Assembly (NCBI RefSeq): GCF_013364155.1
Contig: NZ_CP054916.1
Span: forward strand, 7,718,001 to 7,782,000
DNA length: 64,000 nt
From: Streptomyces sp. NA02950
GTDB lineage: Bacteria; Actinomycetota; Actinomycetes; Streptomycetales; Streptomycetaceae
Direction of reading: 5' to 3'
Below, piece after piece: positions 33,203 to 42,423 of this stretch. Within the stretch, counting starts at the first letter, position 1, and the number at the start of each line of letters is the position of its first letter. The notes under the pieces are model-generated. The model had not been told where the DNA came from. It made no database searches and saw nothing but the letters and a program-made list of their open reading frames with translations. The position numbers were made by a program, and so were the translations under genes.

Positions 33203-35181
33203 CGGTCCGCTCCTTGTGGTCCCTGGGCTCCGGTGGGCACATGTCCGGCGAGGAGTTCGCCCAGGCCCTGGCGGGTGATGGCCAGCACCACGCGGTCCTG
33301 TGCCCGCAGGACGTACCCGGGGTGCGGTTCCCACACCAGGGCGGGCTCCCGGACGGCTCCGTCGTAGGGAGGCGCCGCGGCGAGATCGCGTTGCCGGTCC
33401 GCGGGTTCGGCCGTATCCAGTGCGATCACCCGCCAGGCGCCTGGTTCGAACGCCTCGGCGACGGTGCGGCCTTCCAGCTGCGGGTGTCCGGCGACGTGCA
33501 GTGCGGCGAAGATCAGTATCCTGCGCTCGACCGGTATGGCGCCGAGTATCCGGCGTCCCATCATCGCGCCGGCGAAAGCGGGGGCCGCCAGGGTGGAGAC
33601 GCTGCGGCTACGGGTCACCGCCTGGGGGTGGGCCGCGCGCAGGGTGCGGTAGACAGCGGTGGCGAAGCGGTCGTCGTACAGGCGCAGGCCCACCCGCAGC
33701 CGGGGTTTGACGGAGCGGGCGTACAGCGTCGCTTCCAGGTTGGTGGTGTCGGAGCTGGTCAGGGCGAGCAGGGCTTGTGCCCGCCGGATCTTGGCGGCCT
33801 CCAGGACGCCTTCCTGTGTGACATCGCCGGTGACGGTCGGCACGCCCAGCCTGCGGGCCAGTGGGACGCCGCGCGCCTGGGGGTCCTCTTCCACGCACAC
33901 CACGGGGATGTCCAGCTCCCGGAGTCTGGCCAGGACACGGGTGCCGACCTTGCCGAGGCCGAGCAGCACGACGTGGCCGGAGAGCCCGCGCGGAGGGCGG
34001 CGCAGCGCCGAGGCGCTGCGGAAGGTGCCCAGGCCTTCGAGCGCGGCGGCCACCAGGACGGGCAGCAGGAGCAGCCCGGCCAGTCCGGACAGGAGCTGGA
34101 GGATCTTGCGTCCGGCCGTCTCGTCGAGTGCCGGGTCGTCGATGGCCAGTACGTCCAGCACCGTGAGGTAGGCCGCGTGGAGGGGGTCGGCTTCGGTGAA
34201 GTACCAGGAGGCGATGGCGAGTGCGAGCACGGCGATCGCCAATCCGGTGACGGACCAGCGCAGTCGGCGGGAGAGCAGTGAAGCCAGCGGCACCCTGCGG
34301 CTGCCGAGCCGTCGTGGCGGCAGTGGTGGTCCGGTGGAGGAGACGGCTTCCAGCACCACCGTCCCGCGCCCGGTGGCGGCGTCGACCTCCTCGTCGCCGG
34401 GCAGCAGCCTGGGCCCGTCGTCCCCGCTGCTGTCCGAGCCCTCGCTGCCGCCGGGGTCGCTGGTGGTGGACGAGAGCAGGGCGAGGGTGCACAGACCCGG
34501 ATCGGCGACCTCGTCGCGGCCCGGCGGGGTGCGCTCGGCAGCGCGCAGCAGCAGCCCGTCGGCCTGCACCACTTTGCTGGTGCCCGCGATTGCGGTGGCC
34601 GCCAGTGCGGGGGCCACGGTGTCGGCGTCGGACAGGACCGTGGTGGCGGCGTCGAGTTCCGCCGGATCGATGCCGGGGTCGGCGACCCGGGCGGCCTGGT
34701 CCAGGAGTTCCTCCAGGTGCTGGCCGAGTTTGCGGTTGTAGAGCCGGATGACCAGCCGCAGGCGGGGGTTGAGGCGGCGGGCGCGCAGGGCGGCGTGGAT
34801 GTTGGTCTCGTCGTCGTCATGCACCAGGGCGAGCGCCGTGGCACCCTCCGCGCCGGCTTCGGTCAGGACATCGTCGTCCAGGGCGGGGGCTTCCATGACG
34901 CGCACGGCCGCGTCCGGGTCGCCGTCGGCCACGGACTGCCGGGGCAGCGGAACCCGTCCGACAGCCGCGGTGAGCCGACCGACGAGCGTGGCGGCGCGGC
35001 CTCCCGCCAACCGCTGCCCCGTGCGCTCCGCCAGGGGAACACCGCCAGGGATGACGACTGTCACCCCTGCCCGGTAGACGTCGTGGAGCTCGGCGGCCAG
35101 GCGGTGTGCGAGCGCGTCGTCGCCGCAGACGACCATGTGTGGTGTGCTCGGCCCGGGCTGTGCGGCGGATGAGGAGAACAC
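33199..35181 (-). CDS. Double TrkA-N (RCK) protein with central membrane helices
   Basis: A 660-residue protein. The first Rossmann TrkA-N-like domain (MVVCGDDALAHRLAAELHDV) is followed by a variable Gly/Ser/Asp linker. Two hydrophobic helices (about 320-385) flank a short pore-like loop. A second TrkA-N domain (LSGHVVLLGLGKVGTRVLAR, TSSDTTNLEATLYARSVKPR) and a C-terminal RCK_C-like tail follow. No clear TVGYG selectivity filter is visible between the helices, so this may be a degenerate CASTOR/POLLUX-like channel or a regulatory subunit. Located between ArsB/NhaD and PucR genes in one operon. Confidence 0.78.
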   Translation of the reverse strand: MFSSSAAQPGPSTPHMVVCGDDALAHRLAAELHDVYRAGVTVVIPGGVPLAERTGQRLAGGRAATLVGRLTAAVGRVPLPRQSVADGDPDAAVRVMEAPALDDDVLTEAGAEGATALALVHDDDETNIHAALRARRLNPRLRLVIRLYNRKLGQHLEELLDQAARVADPGIDPAELDAATTVLSDADTVAPALAATAIAGTSKVVQADGLLLRAAERTPPGRDEVADPGLCTLALLSSTTSDPGGSEGSDSSGDDGPRLLPGDEEVDAATGRGTVVLEAVSSTGPPLPPRRLGSRRVPLASLLSRRLRWSVTGLAIAVLALAIASWYFTEADPLHAAYLTVLDVLAIDDPALDETAGRKILQLLSGLAGLLLLPVLVAAALEGLGTFRSASALRRPPRGLSGHVVLLGLGKVGTRVLARLRELDIPVVCVEEDPQARGVPLARRLGVPTVTGDVTQEGVLEAAKIRRAQALLALTSSDTTNLEATLYARSVKPRLRVGLRLYDDRFATAVYRTLRAAHPQAVTRSRSVSTLAAPAFAGAMMGRRILGAIPVERRILIFAALHVAGHPQLEGRTVAEAFEPGAWRVIALDTAEPADRQRDLAAAPPYDGAVREPALVWEPHPGYVLRAQDRVVLAITRQGLGELLAGHVPTGAQGPQGADR

Positions 35182-35217
35182 GACGTCGAAGCCCCCGTTG
35201 GTCGATGATCCCGGTGG

Positions 35218-36516
35218 TCAGCTCAGGGCGAAGTACCGCAGCCACAGGTATCCGGCGCTCAGCACTACCGTGACGGCGGTGACGACCAGTCCGTACCGGG
35301 TGAACTGCCAGAAGGAGATGGGCTGGCGGTTGCGTTCGGCGATGCCGAGGACGACGACGTTGGCGGAGGCGCCGACGGCCGTGGCGTTGCCGCCCAGGTC
35401 GGCGCCGAGGGCCAGTGCCCACCACAGCACGTGGACACCGTCGCCGCCGAAGCCGTGGGCCAGGTCGGCGGTGATGGGGGCCATGGTGGCGACGTAGGGG
35501 ATGTTGTCGACGACCCCCGACAGCACCGCCGAGCCGAACAGCAGCAGCATCACGGCCCCGAGTTCGCTGCCGCCGGTGGCGTCCGCCAGGGCGCGGGAGA
35601 TCTCCCCGATGACGCCAGTCTCGATGAGCGAGCCGACCATGATGAACAGTCCGGCGAAGAACGCCAGCGTCGGCCATTCGACCTCGCTCAGCGTCTCGCC
35701 GGTCTCCACCTTGGAGATGGCGATGAGCAGCCCGGCGCCGAGCAGGGCCACGACACTCGGCGCGTAGTGCAGCACCGGATGCGCCACGAACCCGAAGACG
35801 ACCAGCACCAGGACGGCCAGGCCCTGGTACAGCAGCCGGTGGTCGCGGATGGCCTCGCGCTCCTCCAGCGCCATCACCTCCGCCGCGCGGTCTTCGTCAT
35901 AGACCAACACCGTGCGGAACATCACCCGGCACATGACCACGAGTACAGCCGTCAGGAGGACGGCGATCGGGGCGAGGTGGACGAGGAAGTCGTTGAAGGT
36001 CAGCCCGGCCCGGCTGGCGATGATGATATTCGGCGGGTCCCCGACGAGGGTGGCGGTCCCGCCGATGTTGGAGGCCATCACCTCCGCGATCAGGAACGGT
36101 GCGGCCGGCAGGGCGAGACGCTCGCACACCAACAGGGTGACCGGGGCGACCAGCAGGACCGTGGTGACGTTGTCCAGCAGTGCGGAAGCGAACGCGGTGA
36201 TCACTATCAGCATGGTCATCACGCGGAAGGGCCGTCCGCGGGCGCGTTTGGCCGCCCAGATCGCCAGGTACTCGAACAGCCCCGTCTGCCGGAGCACTCC
36301 CACGATCGCCATCATGCCCAGCAGCAGGAAGATGACGTTCCAGTCGACCCCGGTGCGCTCGTCGAAAAAAGCAGCCGTGTCGTCGGTGGCGCCGAGGGCG
36401 AGCATGGCCGCCGCCCCGGCCAGGGCGGCGGCCGTACGGTGCACACGCTCGCTGATGATCGCCACGTAAGCGATCGCGAAGACCGCGATGGTCGCCCAGC
36501 TGTGCCAGTCACTCAT
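35218..36516 (-). CDS. ArsB/NhaD-type ion transporter (SLC13 superfamily)
   Basis: About 432 residues from ATG 36516 (ATG 36528 is possible). Around eleven helices include the repeated family motifs [53 protein letters not shown] and [20 protein letters not shown]. NhaD members exchange Na+/H+ and ArsB members export arsenite. No other arsenic gene is nearby, so cation/proton exchange is more likely. It overlaps the CBS gene by eight bases. Confidence 0.88.
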   Translation of the reverse strand: MSDWHSWATIAVFAIAYVAIISERVHRTAAALAGAAAMLALGATDDTAAFFDERTGVDWNVIFLLLGMMAIVGVLRQTGLFEYLAIWAAKRARGRPFRVMTMLIVITAFASALLDNVTTVLLVAPVTLLVCERLALPAAPFLIAEVMASNIGGTATLVGDPPNIIIASRAGLTFNDFLVHLAPIAVLLTAVLVVMCRVMFRTVLVYDEDRAAEVMALEEREAIRDHRLLYQGLAVLVLVVFGFVAHPVLHYAPSVVALLGAGLLIAISKVETGETLSEVEWPTLAFFAGLFIMVGSLIETGVIGEISRALADATGGSELGAVMLLLFGSAVLSGVVDNIPYVATMAPITADLAHGFGGDGVHVLWWALALGADLGGNATAVGASANVVVLGIAERNRQPISFWQFTRYGLVVTAVTVVLSAGYLWLRYFALS

Positions 36517-36979
36517 GGGGCTCCGCATGTCCGAGGAGTCGATGAAGGAGCTGCGAGGCGGTGATCACCCCGAGCAGATGCAGGCCCGCCTTGTCCCGCC
36601 CGGCGACCGCCACCAGCGGGCTGCGCCGCCGCGCCATCAACGCGGCCACCTCCAAGGCGGTGTCGTCGGGCGCTGCGATGGGCGGCGGGGCCGCCTCGTC
36701 GGAGAGCAGGTCCCCCACGCGGCGGCCGCCGAGCGCCTCGCACAGCCGGTCGGCGTGGCGCTCGTCGACGACCGCGGCCAGGGTCGGGTCCTCGATCACA
36801 TAGGGCGGGACCAGCGCTTTGACCACCCGGGAGGCGGGCAGGATCGCCTTCGGCTCCCCTTCGCGGTCCAGGACCAGCAGCCCCGGCAACCGGTGCTCGG
36901 CCATGATCCGGGCCGCCTCCGTCGCGTCATCATCGACGCGGACCGACTCGTACCCCACCGCCAGATCACGTGCGCGCAT
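36509..36979 (-). CDS. CBS-domain protein
   Basis: 156 residues with two CBS motifs: [20 protein letters not shown], then [17 protein letters not shown], and a second pair ending [20 protein letters not shown] and [14 protein letters not shown] pairs commonly bind adenine nucleotides. Sandwiched between an antiporter and an ArsB/NhaD gene with overlaps on both sides, it is probably a cytosolic energy-sensing subunit for one of them. Confidence 0.88.
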   Translation of the reverse strand: MRARDLAVGYESVRVDDDATEAARIMAEHRLPGLLVLDREGEPKAILPASRVVKALVPPYVIEDPTLAAVVDERHADRLCEALGGRRVGDLLSDEAAPPPIAAPDDTALEVAALMARRRSPLVAVAGRDKAGLHLLGVITASQLLHRLLGHAEPHE

Positions 36980-38252
36980 TCTCGTTCTCCTTCGCTCGGG
37001 GTGCCGGCCGGGCCGTTCCCGCCGTCCCTTGCGCCCTGCCCTCATCCTCACCGGGGACGGCGTCGTCGTCCGGGATCCCGGCGAGGTCCTCCACGTCGAA
37101 GAGGCGGGCGATGGGCACGTCCGTGCTGCTGTGAGCGGCGATCGAGAACGCGATGCACACCGCGATCACGGTGTACGCGCGGTCCCCCTGCGGGATGCCG
37201 GACTGGAGCACCAACAGGCCGTAGACGACGGACGCGAAGCCCTTGGGACCGAACCAGGCCGCGGCCAGCTTCTCCCGCCGCTCGAAACGGGTGCCGAGGA
37301 GCGAGACCAGCAACGACGCCGGACGGACCACCACGATGGCGAGCACCACGGCCGCGTAGCCGCCGACCGACAGGTCCCCGAACAACTCCGGTGTCAGCAG
37401 CGCGCCGAACACCAGCAGCGCCGCGAACTTGCTCAGCTCTGCCAGAGCCTCACCCAGCGCCCCGAACGCGCGGGTGGACTCCGGTGCGACGGTGGCGCAC
37501 ACCGCGCCCGCGGAGAAGGCGGCCAGGTAGGGGTTGGCGTGCGTGAGGTGGCAGGTGGCGTACAGGACGACGCCCGTCGCCAGCGGCAGCAACGGCTGGA
37601 GCCTCGGCTCGGCACCCAGTACCCGGACCCGTACCAGGCCGTTCACCAGGAGCGGCAGCACCACGCCCAGCGCGAGACCGCCGACCAGTTCCAGGGCGAT
37701 CGTCGCCGGCGATGTCCGCGCCTCACCCGCGATGGGACCGGCCGCGGCGATCAGCAGCAGCACGACCGGCAGTGCCAGGCCGTCATTGATCCCGCTCTCC
37801 ACGTTCAGCAGCTGCCGCAGCCGTGCCGGAACCTCCTTCCGGCCCACGATCGCTGACGCGAAGACCGGGTCAGTGGGCGCCAGCACCGCTCCGACCAGGA
37901 ACGACGTCGTCCAGTCCAGCCCCACCAGAAAGTGGGTGACCAGCGCGGTCCCGACGAACGCCAGCGGCATGCCCAACGCCAGCGCACGCGCCGGATTCCG
38001 CCAAGCACCGCGCAACGCGGGGAACGACACATGCATCCCATCGGTGAACAGCACCGTGAACAACGCCAGATCGGCCGTCACCACCACGATCGGACTGTCG
38101 GCCCTGATGTGGATCAGCCCGAGCGCCCCGTCCCCGACGATCGCGCCCGCCACGAGGAAGAGGAGCGATGTGGAGAGTACGGAACGGGCCGCCAGGCCCG
38201 ACACCAGGACCGCGATGAGCAGTGCCACGCCGAACACCGCGATGAGCACCAT
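36966..38252 (-). CDS. CPA1-type Na+(K+)/H+ antiporter
   Basis: A 428-residue cation:proton antiporter with about twelve helices. Signature segments are FTVLFTDGMHVSF, LAPTDPVFASAIVGRKEVP, LLNVESGINDGLALPVVLLL with the conserved acidic pair, and WFGPKGFASVVYGL. A short acidic/disordered C-terminal tail follows. It is the first gene of the five-gene ion operon. GATCAACCC-type AT-richer sequence upstream (38270-38330) probably holds the promoter. Confidence 0.9.
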   Translation of the reverse strand: MVLIAVFGVALLIAVLVSGLAARSVLSTSLLFLVAGAIVGDGALGLIHIRADSPIVVVTADLALFTVLFTDGMHVSFPALRGAWRNPARALALGMPLAFVGTALVTHFLVGLDWTTSFLVGAVLAPTDPVFASAIVGRKEVPARLRQLLNVESGINDGLALPVVLLLIAAAGPIAGEARTSPATIALELVGGLALGVVLPLLVNGLVRVRVLGAEPRLQPLLPLATGVVLYATCHLTHANPYLAAFSAGAVCATVAPESTRAFGALGEALAELSKFAALLVFGALLTPELFGDLSVGGYAAVVLAIVVVRPASLLVSLLGTRFERREKLAAAWFGPKGFASVVYGLLVLQSGIPQGDRAYTVIAVCIAFSIAAHSSTDVPIARLFDVEDLAGIPDDDAVPGEDEGRAQGTAGTARPAPRAKENENART

Positions 38253-39134
38253 GAGTACCGCCCCCGATCGGCAAAGAGATCAACCCTTTTCGCCGACCAG
38301 GCTTCCCGGCACACCGCAAGGAACCTTACACGATCCTTACGCTCCTCCTACGGGATCCTGATGTGCCGGCCGACCGCGGCTACCCATGGACGCGCCGTCA
38401 CCGCACTGGGCGATCAGGCGGTCGGTGGGCAACTGCTCGGCAAGCCCGCCCTTGTCCTTGTCTCCGGTTTCTCAGCCATGTCCCCTCACCCTCGGCTCCG
38501 TCCGGGCCCTCCGGCCCCGGTCTGCTCTTCCCGCGCTCGCCCCCCCAGAGCGTCACTCAGTGAATTCATTCGGTTGCTTATCGTCGTCATGGCCGCCGAG
38601 CGCCCCACCTTCATCAACTTACTTCGGAGGTCCTGGCCGAGTCGGCCGAGTTCGGAGGGCTTCGGGAACCGTGGGCGATTCCTCGGGCCATGACTGCGCC
38701 ACGACCCTGCCGGGTACGGCCGCCACACTCTGGCCGTAAGCGCCAGAGGCCGCACGAGTCGGCCGGTGCCCGCCGACCGCCTCCCGGAGCGTCAGCAGCG
38801 CGCCTCGCGGCGGGAGTTCAGGACGGAAGACCCATCCGGCTCCGGCACCGCGGCATGGCGAGTGGTCGCAACACGCCGACGGTCGCGACCTCCTCGTGAC
38901 TGACCGAGGAGACGCCGGTGCCTCGCGGCTGCGGAAGCACCGATGCCTGTCAGCCGGCCGTCGGCGAGAGGAGTCGACATCCGTGTGCCACAGCGAAACA
39001 GCCGACGTTCCCACCATGGCCCGAAAGGAATCACTCCGCGACCAGACCGACAACGAAACCCGACCGCGTCACTCGCCACACAGGGGGAACCCGGAGGTGA
39101 GCCCCAGGGGGGACTCCCTTAAGGAACCACCGTC
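38253..39134. other. 880-bp region without a supported gene
   Basis: Frames here are short, lack ribosome binding sites and show no recognisable domain. Some frames near 38930-39130 (such as one starting GTG with TDRGDAGASRLRKHR) have mixed composition. The last bases (TTAAGGAACC) are the ribosome binding site of the next small gene. Confidence 0.4.
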
Positions 39135-39419
39135 ATGATCAAGAAGCTTCACGACATGGGCCTGCGCAGCGAGCACGCCTACACCGCCGCTGTCGCCTCC
39201 ATCGGACTTTCCGTGCTGACCTGGGCAACGTCCCTGCGCGCCGAGCCCGGCGTCGGACTCGACCGGGCTGACCGCTGGGGCATCTACGTCGGCGAGTGGG
39301 CACCCACATTCTTCGGCCTCGGCCTCGCCCTGTCGCACTACGAGCAGGAAGAGGGCTCGCTGATGGGCAAGGCGCACACGAACGGAGAGCGGAAACGGCA
39401 GATGACAGGCACTGCTTAG
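39135..39419 (+). CDS. Small hypothetical membrane protein
   Basis: 94 residues starting MIKKLHDMGLRSEHAYTAAV with AAGGAA upstream. Two moderately hydrophobic segments (about 16-34 and 48-66), the second containing EWAPTFFGLGLALSHYE, suggest an integral or peripheral membrane protein. The tail is polar. I do not recognise the family. Confidence 0.6.
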   Translation: MIKKLHDMGLRSEHAYTAAVASIGLSVLTWATSLRAEPGVGLDRADRWGIYVGEWAPTFFGLGLALSHYEQEEGSLMGKAHTNGERKRQMTGTA

Positions 39420-39552
39420 CAGGACACGACAGCCACACCGAAACCGAGTCCATGGGCCCGGTCGCCGCGACGCGCCTGATATCACCGTCCCCATGCCGGT
39501 GAGGCAGGCCCATCTCACGCAGGTGGCGAACGGCGGCATCCGGGCCGTGGTC

Positions 39553-39774
39553 CCCGTTCCGGCGGACCAACGCGGCCACCGACTGCGACGCGGTAGCCGA
39601 TGCGGCAGACCACCGGCCTTCGATCGCGAGACCTACCAGCAGCGCAATACCGTCGAGCGGTGCATCAACCGCCTCAAGCAGTGGCGAGGCATCGCCACCC
39701 GCAACGAGAAGACAGCCACCATCTACCTGGCCGGACTCCACATCGCCGGCATCTTCCTCTGGTCCGCCCGATGA
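39553..39774 (+). mobile_element. IS5-family transposase C-terminal fragment
   Basis: The plus strand reads VPADQRGHRLRRGSRCGRPP, then FDRETYQQRNTVERCINRLK, QWRGIATRNEKTATIYLAGL and HIAGIFLWSAR before a stop. This is the last third of a common Streptomyces IS5-group transposase, including the conserved Glu of the DDE triad in NTVERC. The N-terminal two thirds are missing. Confidence 0.85.
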
Positions 39775-39789
39775 TCCAAACGAAACCGC

Positions 39790-40422
39790 CTAGTCGAGGG
39801 TCCACTTGCCGGTGCGCTCGGGGTCCGGCCCGACCTTTTCCATCAGGTACGTCACGGACGTGATCTTCGCGTCCTCCGGCACCTCGAAGACGATCCAGCC
39901 GGTGACCCGCTCGCGCGGCTTGATGATCATGTTGGGTCCCAGGGAGTCGCCGACGGTGGGGGTTCCGGGCTTGCCCTGATATCCCTGCCCGTTCGCGTCG
40001 AAGACGTTCGCCTCCGCATACCCGGAGTCTTGGTAGGTGCCGGTGCCGGTCTCGACGATGGTGAACTTGGCGGCCACGAGGCGGTTCCCGGCGGCAGGCT
40101 CGAGTGCGCCGATCGCCGACTTGGCGTGGTTCTCGAACGTCTCCAACGTGAAGTCGGCCTCGATCGTACCCGTGCCGTTGAGACTGCCTTCCATCCCCAC
40201 CAGCTTCAGGGTGTCGCCGAGCTTGCCGACCGGCGCCTGCGTGCTGCCGGTGGTGGCGCCGGGCGACTGCTCGCTGGCCGGCTGGGCGGTGCTGCTGGAG
40301 CCGGCGCCCTTCGTGGGCCCCGTGGGCCCGGCCTTGTCGCTGCCCCCGTCCGAACCCCCGCATGCCACAAGGGTGGCGGTGAGCGTGACGACTGCGGCGG
40401 CAGCCGCGATGGAACGGCGCAT
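39790..40422 (-). CDS. Secreted DUF4352 lipoprotein
   Basis: 210 residues. The signal peptide ends in lipobox LVAC (Cys about 21). A Gly/Ser/Thr-rich linker leads to a DUF4352-like immunoglobulin-fold domain (FTLETFENHAKSAIGALEPA, RLVAAKFTIVETGTGTYQD, MIIKPRERVTGWIVFEVPED). Extracellular, membrane-anchored, function unknown. Flanked on both sides by transposase remnants, so it may be mobile cargo. Confidence 0.85.
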   Translation of the reverse strand: MRRSIAAAAAVVTLTATLVACGGSDGGSDKAGPTGPTKGAGSSSTAQPASEQSPGATTGSTQAPVGKLGDTLKLVGMEGSLNGTGTIEADFTLETFENHAKSAIGALEPAAGNRLVAAKFTIVETGTGTYQDSGYAEANVFDANGQGYQGKPGTPTVGDSLGPNMIIKPRERVTGWIVFEVPEDAKITSVTYLMEKVGPDPERTGKWTLD

Positions 40423-40561
40423 GGAATCCCCCCGTACATTCCCGATGAACCAGGTGAGTATGACGACTGATCCAGGTCAGTGTGTCGATGCCTGGAATCC
40501 TTGTACAGATCGGTGGTGCGGGGAACGGCCGTTCTGTAACCGAACTGCACGAGGTCCGTCC

Positions 40562-41138
40562 TCAAACGGATCTTGCCCAGAGTAGGAGAGACGCAAGTGC
40601 GACCGCTGCTTCGTAGGAGGTGGCGGTCTTCTCTTATCTCGTGGCGATGCCGCGGAAGCCCTCGAGCCGGTTGAAGCAGCGTTCGATGGTGTTGCGTCGG
40701 CGGTAGGTCTCGCGGTCGAAGACTGGCGGCCGCCCGCCGCGGCAGCCGCGATTGTGACGGTGCCTTTGCTGCTCGGTCTTCTCGGGGATAGTGCGTGCGA
40801 TGCCGCGTTTGCGCAGGTGAGGGCGGAGGCCGCGGGAGCTGTACGCCTTGTCCGCGATGATCTGGCCGGGGCGGCAGCGTGGTCGGCCAAGGCCGGTGTC
40901 GGCCTGGGCCGTCAGCGCGGTGAACACCGGTTCCCAGGTGCCGTTGACGGCCCACATCCGCAGCCGGTTGTAGAGGCCGCGCCAGTTTCCGTCCTTCTCC
41001 GGCAGGTGCACGCACTGCGTTCCCGTCCGGAACTTGAAGGCGATCGCGTCGATCACCTCCCGGTGATCCCTCCAGCGACCGCCCCGCATCGGCGTGGCGG
41101 AGCCGGCGCGGTCCTGGCTGGCGGCAAGTCAGTCCTCC
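40562..41138 (-). mobile_element. Degenerate IS5-family transposase
   Basis: Minus-strand pieces are: an N-terminal RTAPAPP stretch in a shifted frame, GGRWRDHREVIDAIAFKFRT, WRGLYNRLRMWAVNGTWEPV, then a direct jump from ALTAQAD to IIADKAYSSRGLRPHLRKRG. About 100 residues including the first catalytic Asp are deleted. A premature TAA (40636-40634) replaces the Tyr codon in GIATR-Y-EKTATSYEAAV, and the tail ASLLLWARSV ends at 40562. Three independent lesions. Confidence 0.85.
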
Positions 41139-41295
41139 GGGCAAGACCGCACGCCGATGGACGAAGTCTGAGGCAGTGCCCCGCATGAATCACGGATCTG
41201 AAGGGCGGTTGCGGTGATCCGGCGGTAGTGCAGGGTGCACGTTGCGCTCTGCGCGGTTCCACCCCACGACTCGGCTGGACGACGCCTGGCTCGGC

Positions 41296-41569
41296 GATCG
41301 GCGTACTGGCCGGGGAAGCGGAGCGGGTAGTCCACCTGACCCGGGGGAGTGGGGAGGGGCGTGCCCCAGAGCGTGGTGCGAGCCTGCCGGGCCAGGGTGC
41401 CGTCGGGCGTGACCAGTTCGGTGGAAGTACTGATGAGATCCGTGATGACGGCGTGGAAGCGGGCGTCGTACGCGGACTGAGGGATGGCCGCGAGTGCGAG
41501 GATCGGGTCGGCGACCGGGAGCGCGTTGCCGTCGGGCCCGGACGAGACCGACTCGGCGGAACCCTCCAC
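41296..41569 (-). pseudogene. RHS/YD-repeat protein fragment
   Basis: The minus-strand frame contains STELVTPDGTLARQARTTLW, then GTPLPTPPGQVDYPLRFPGQYAD. This matches the conserved core of RHS-repeat proteins, TELV..DG...W...T.WG...PLRFPGQY.D, just before the polymorphic toxin tip. It loses homology after FPGQYAD. It is a relic of a secreted polymorphic toxin system. Confidence 0.7.
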
Positions 41570-41766
41570 GAGTACCAGCGAGCGGCCTGAACGGGGCTAT
41601 CTCGAGATCGCGGGCGATGACTCAGCACCGGAGCCGGAACTGGGCTAGAAAGGTGGGTATGGAACTCACCCGGATACGCTTGCTGGTGTCCGACTTCACC
41701 GCCGTCCACCGTGGCGTGGGGGCTGCGGCCATCAGCTCGTCCATGGGTACCCAGCCCTGAGCCACC

Positions 41767-42390
41767 ATGGAGGCGGCGATGGGACCTCCGGTCTCCCGCT
41801 CCACACTCTCCATACCCCGCCTGTCCGCCGCAGAGGATGAACAGCGGTTCTCCCCTGGGGTAATGACCGCTGGGGTAATGACCGCAAACGAGGCGGGGGC
41901 GGGACGCCGCCCCTGGCCTCGTCTGCCGTACGGTTGGCGGCCCGATGAAGACAACGAGGTCGCCGCGCCGCCTCCCTACCTCGCTGCCGGGACGATCGCC
42001 GACCGGTTGCGTGACCCGATCACCTCCGGTGCGCTCGCTCCCGGAAGCCCGTTGCGTGACGCGGCCCTCGCCGAGGAGTTCGGCGTATCGCGCAATGCCG
42101 TGCGCGAAGCCGTACGCCTGCTGGTGCACGAAGGCCTGGCGGTCCACCAGCTCTACAAAGGCGCTGCCGTCAAAAGCCTCGACGTCGCGGACGTCCATGA
42201 CATCTACGCCGCCCGTCGCGCCCTTGAGCTCAGGGCGGCCGAGCAGAGCTTCACCGCCCCGCAGCAGGCGCTCGACGGCCTTGACCGGCATGTCTCTGCC
42301 GCCGAACGGGCGGCCGAGGCAGGCCGGTGGTCGCGAAACCGACACCCCCGGCCGGCCGGTCGCCCGGCCGGTCCCTTCGACCCTCCGTAA
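41767..42390 (+). pseudogene. Truncated GntR/FadR-type regulator
   Basis: The winged helix is intact: TIADRLRDPITSGALAPGSP, then DAALAEEFGVSRNAVREAVR and LLVHEGLAVHQLYKGAAVKS. The first helices of the FCD ligand domain follow (DVHDIYAARRALELRAAEQS). The sequence then changes to a Pro/Arg-rich tail and stops, losing most of the FCD domain. Starts at 41767, 41863 or 41878 are possible. It may bind DNA without ligand control, or be dead. It lies 34 bp upstream of the DUF1989 gene. Confidence 0.7.
41855..41884. repeat. Perfect 15-bp tandem duplication
   Basis: CTGGGGTAATGACCG occurs twice back to back and keeps the reading frame, duplicating a GGGGTAATG start-like element before the GntR domain. 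Confidence 0.9.
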
Positions 42391-42423
42391 AACGGCGGAC
42401 GCATCAGGAAAGAGAGCGCACCG

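Noticed and set aside
33214-34281. Plus-strand frame of 355 codons
   Set aside because: Antisense to the TrkA-type gene, Gly/Gln/Glu-rich, no motif.
38253-39134. Several 60-250 codon frames in this gap
   Set aside because: None has a plausible start signal, domain or conserved-looking composition. Treated as non-coding.
39553-41138. The two IS5 relics as ends of one composite transposon carrying the lipoprotein
   Set aside because: They are in opposite orientation but derive from different positions of the transposase and have different lesions. No terminal repeats or target duplications could be seen, so a composite element is not supported.
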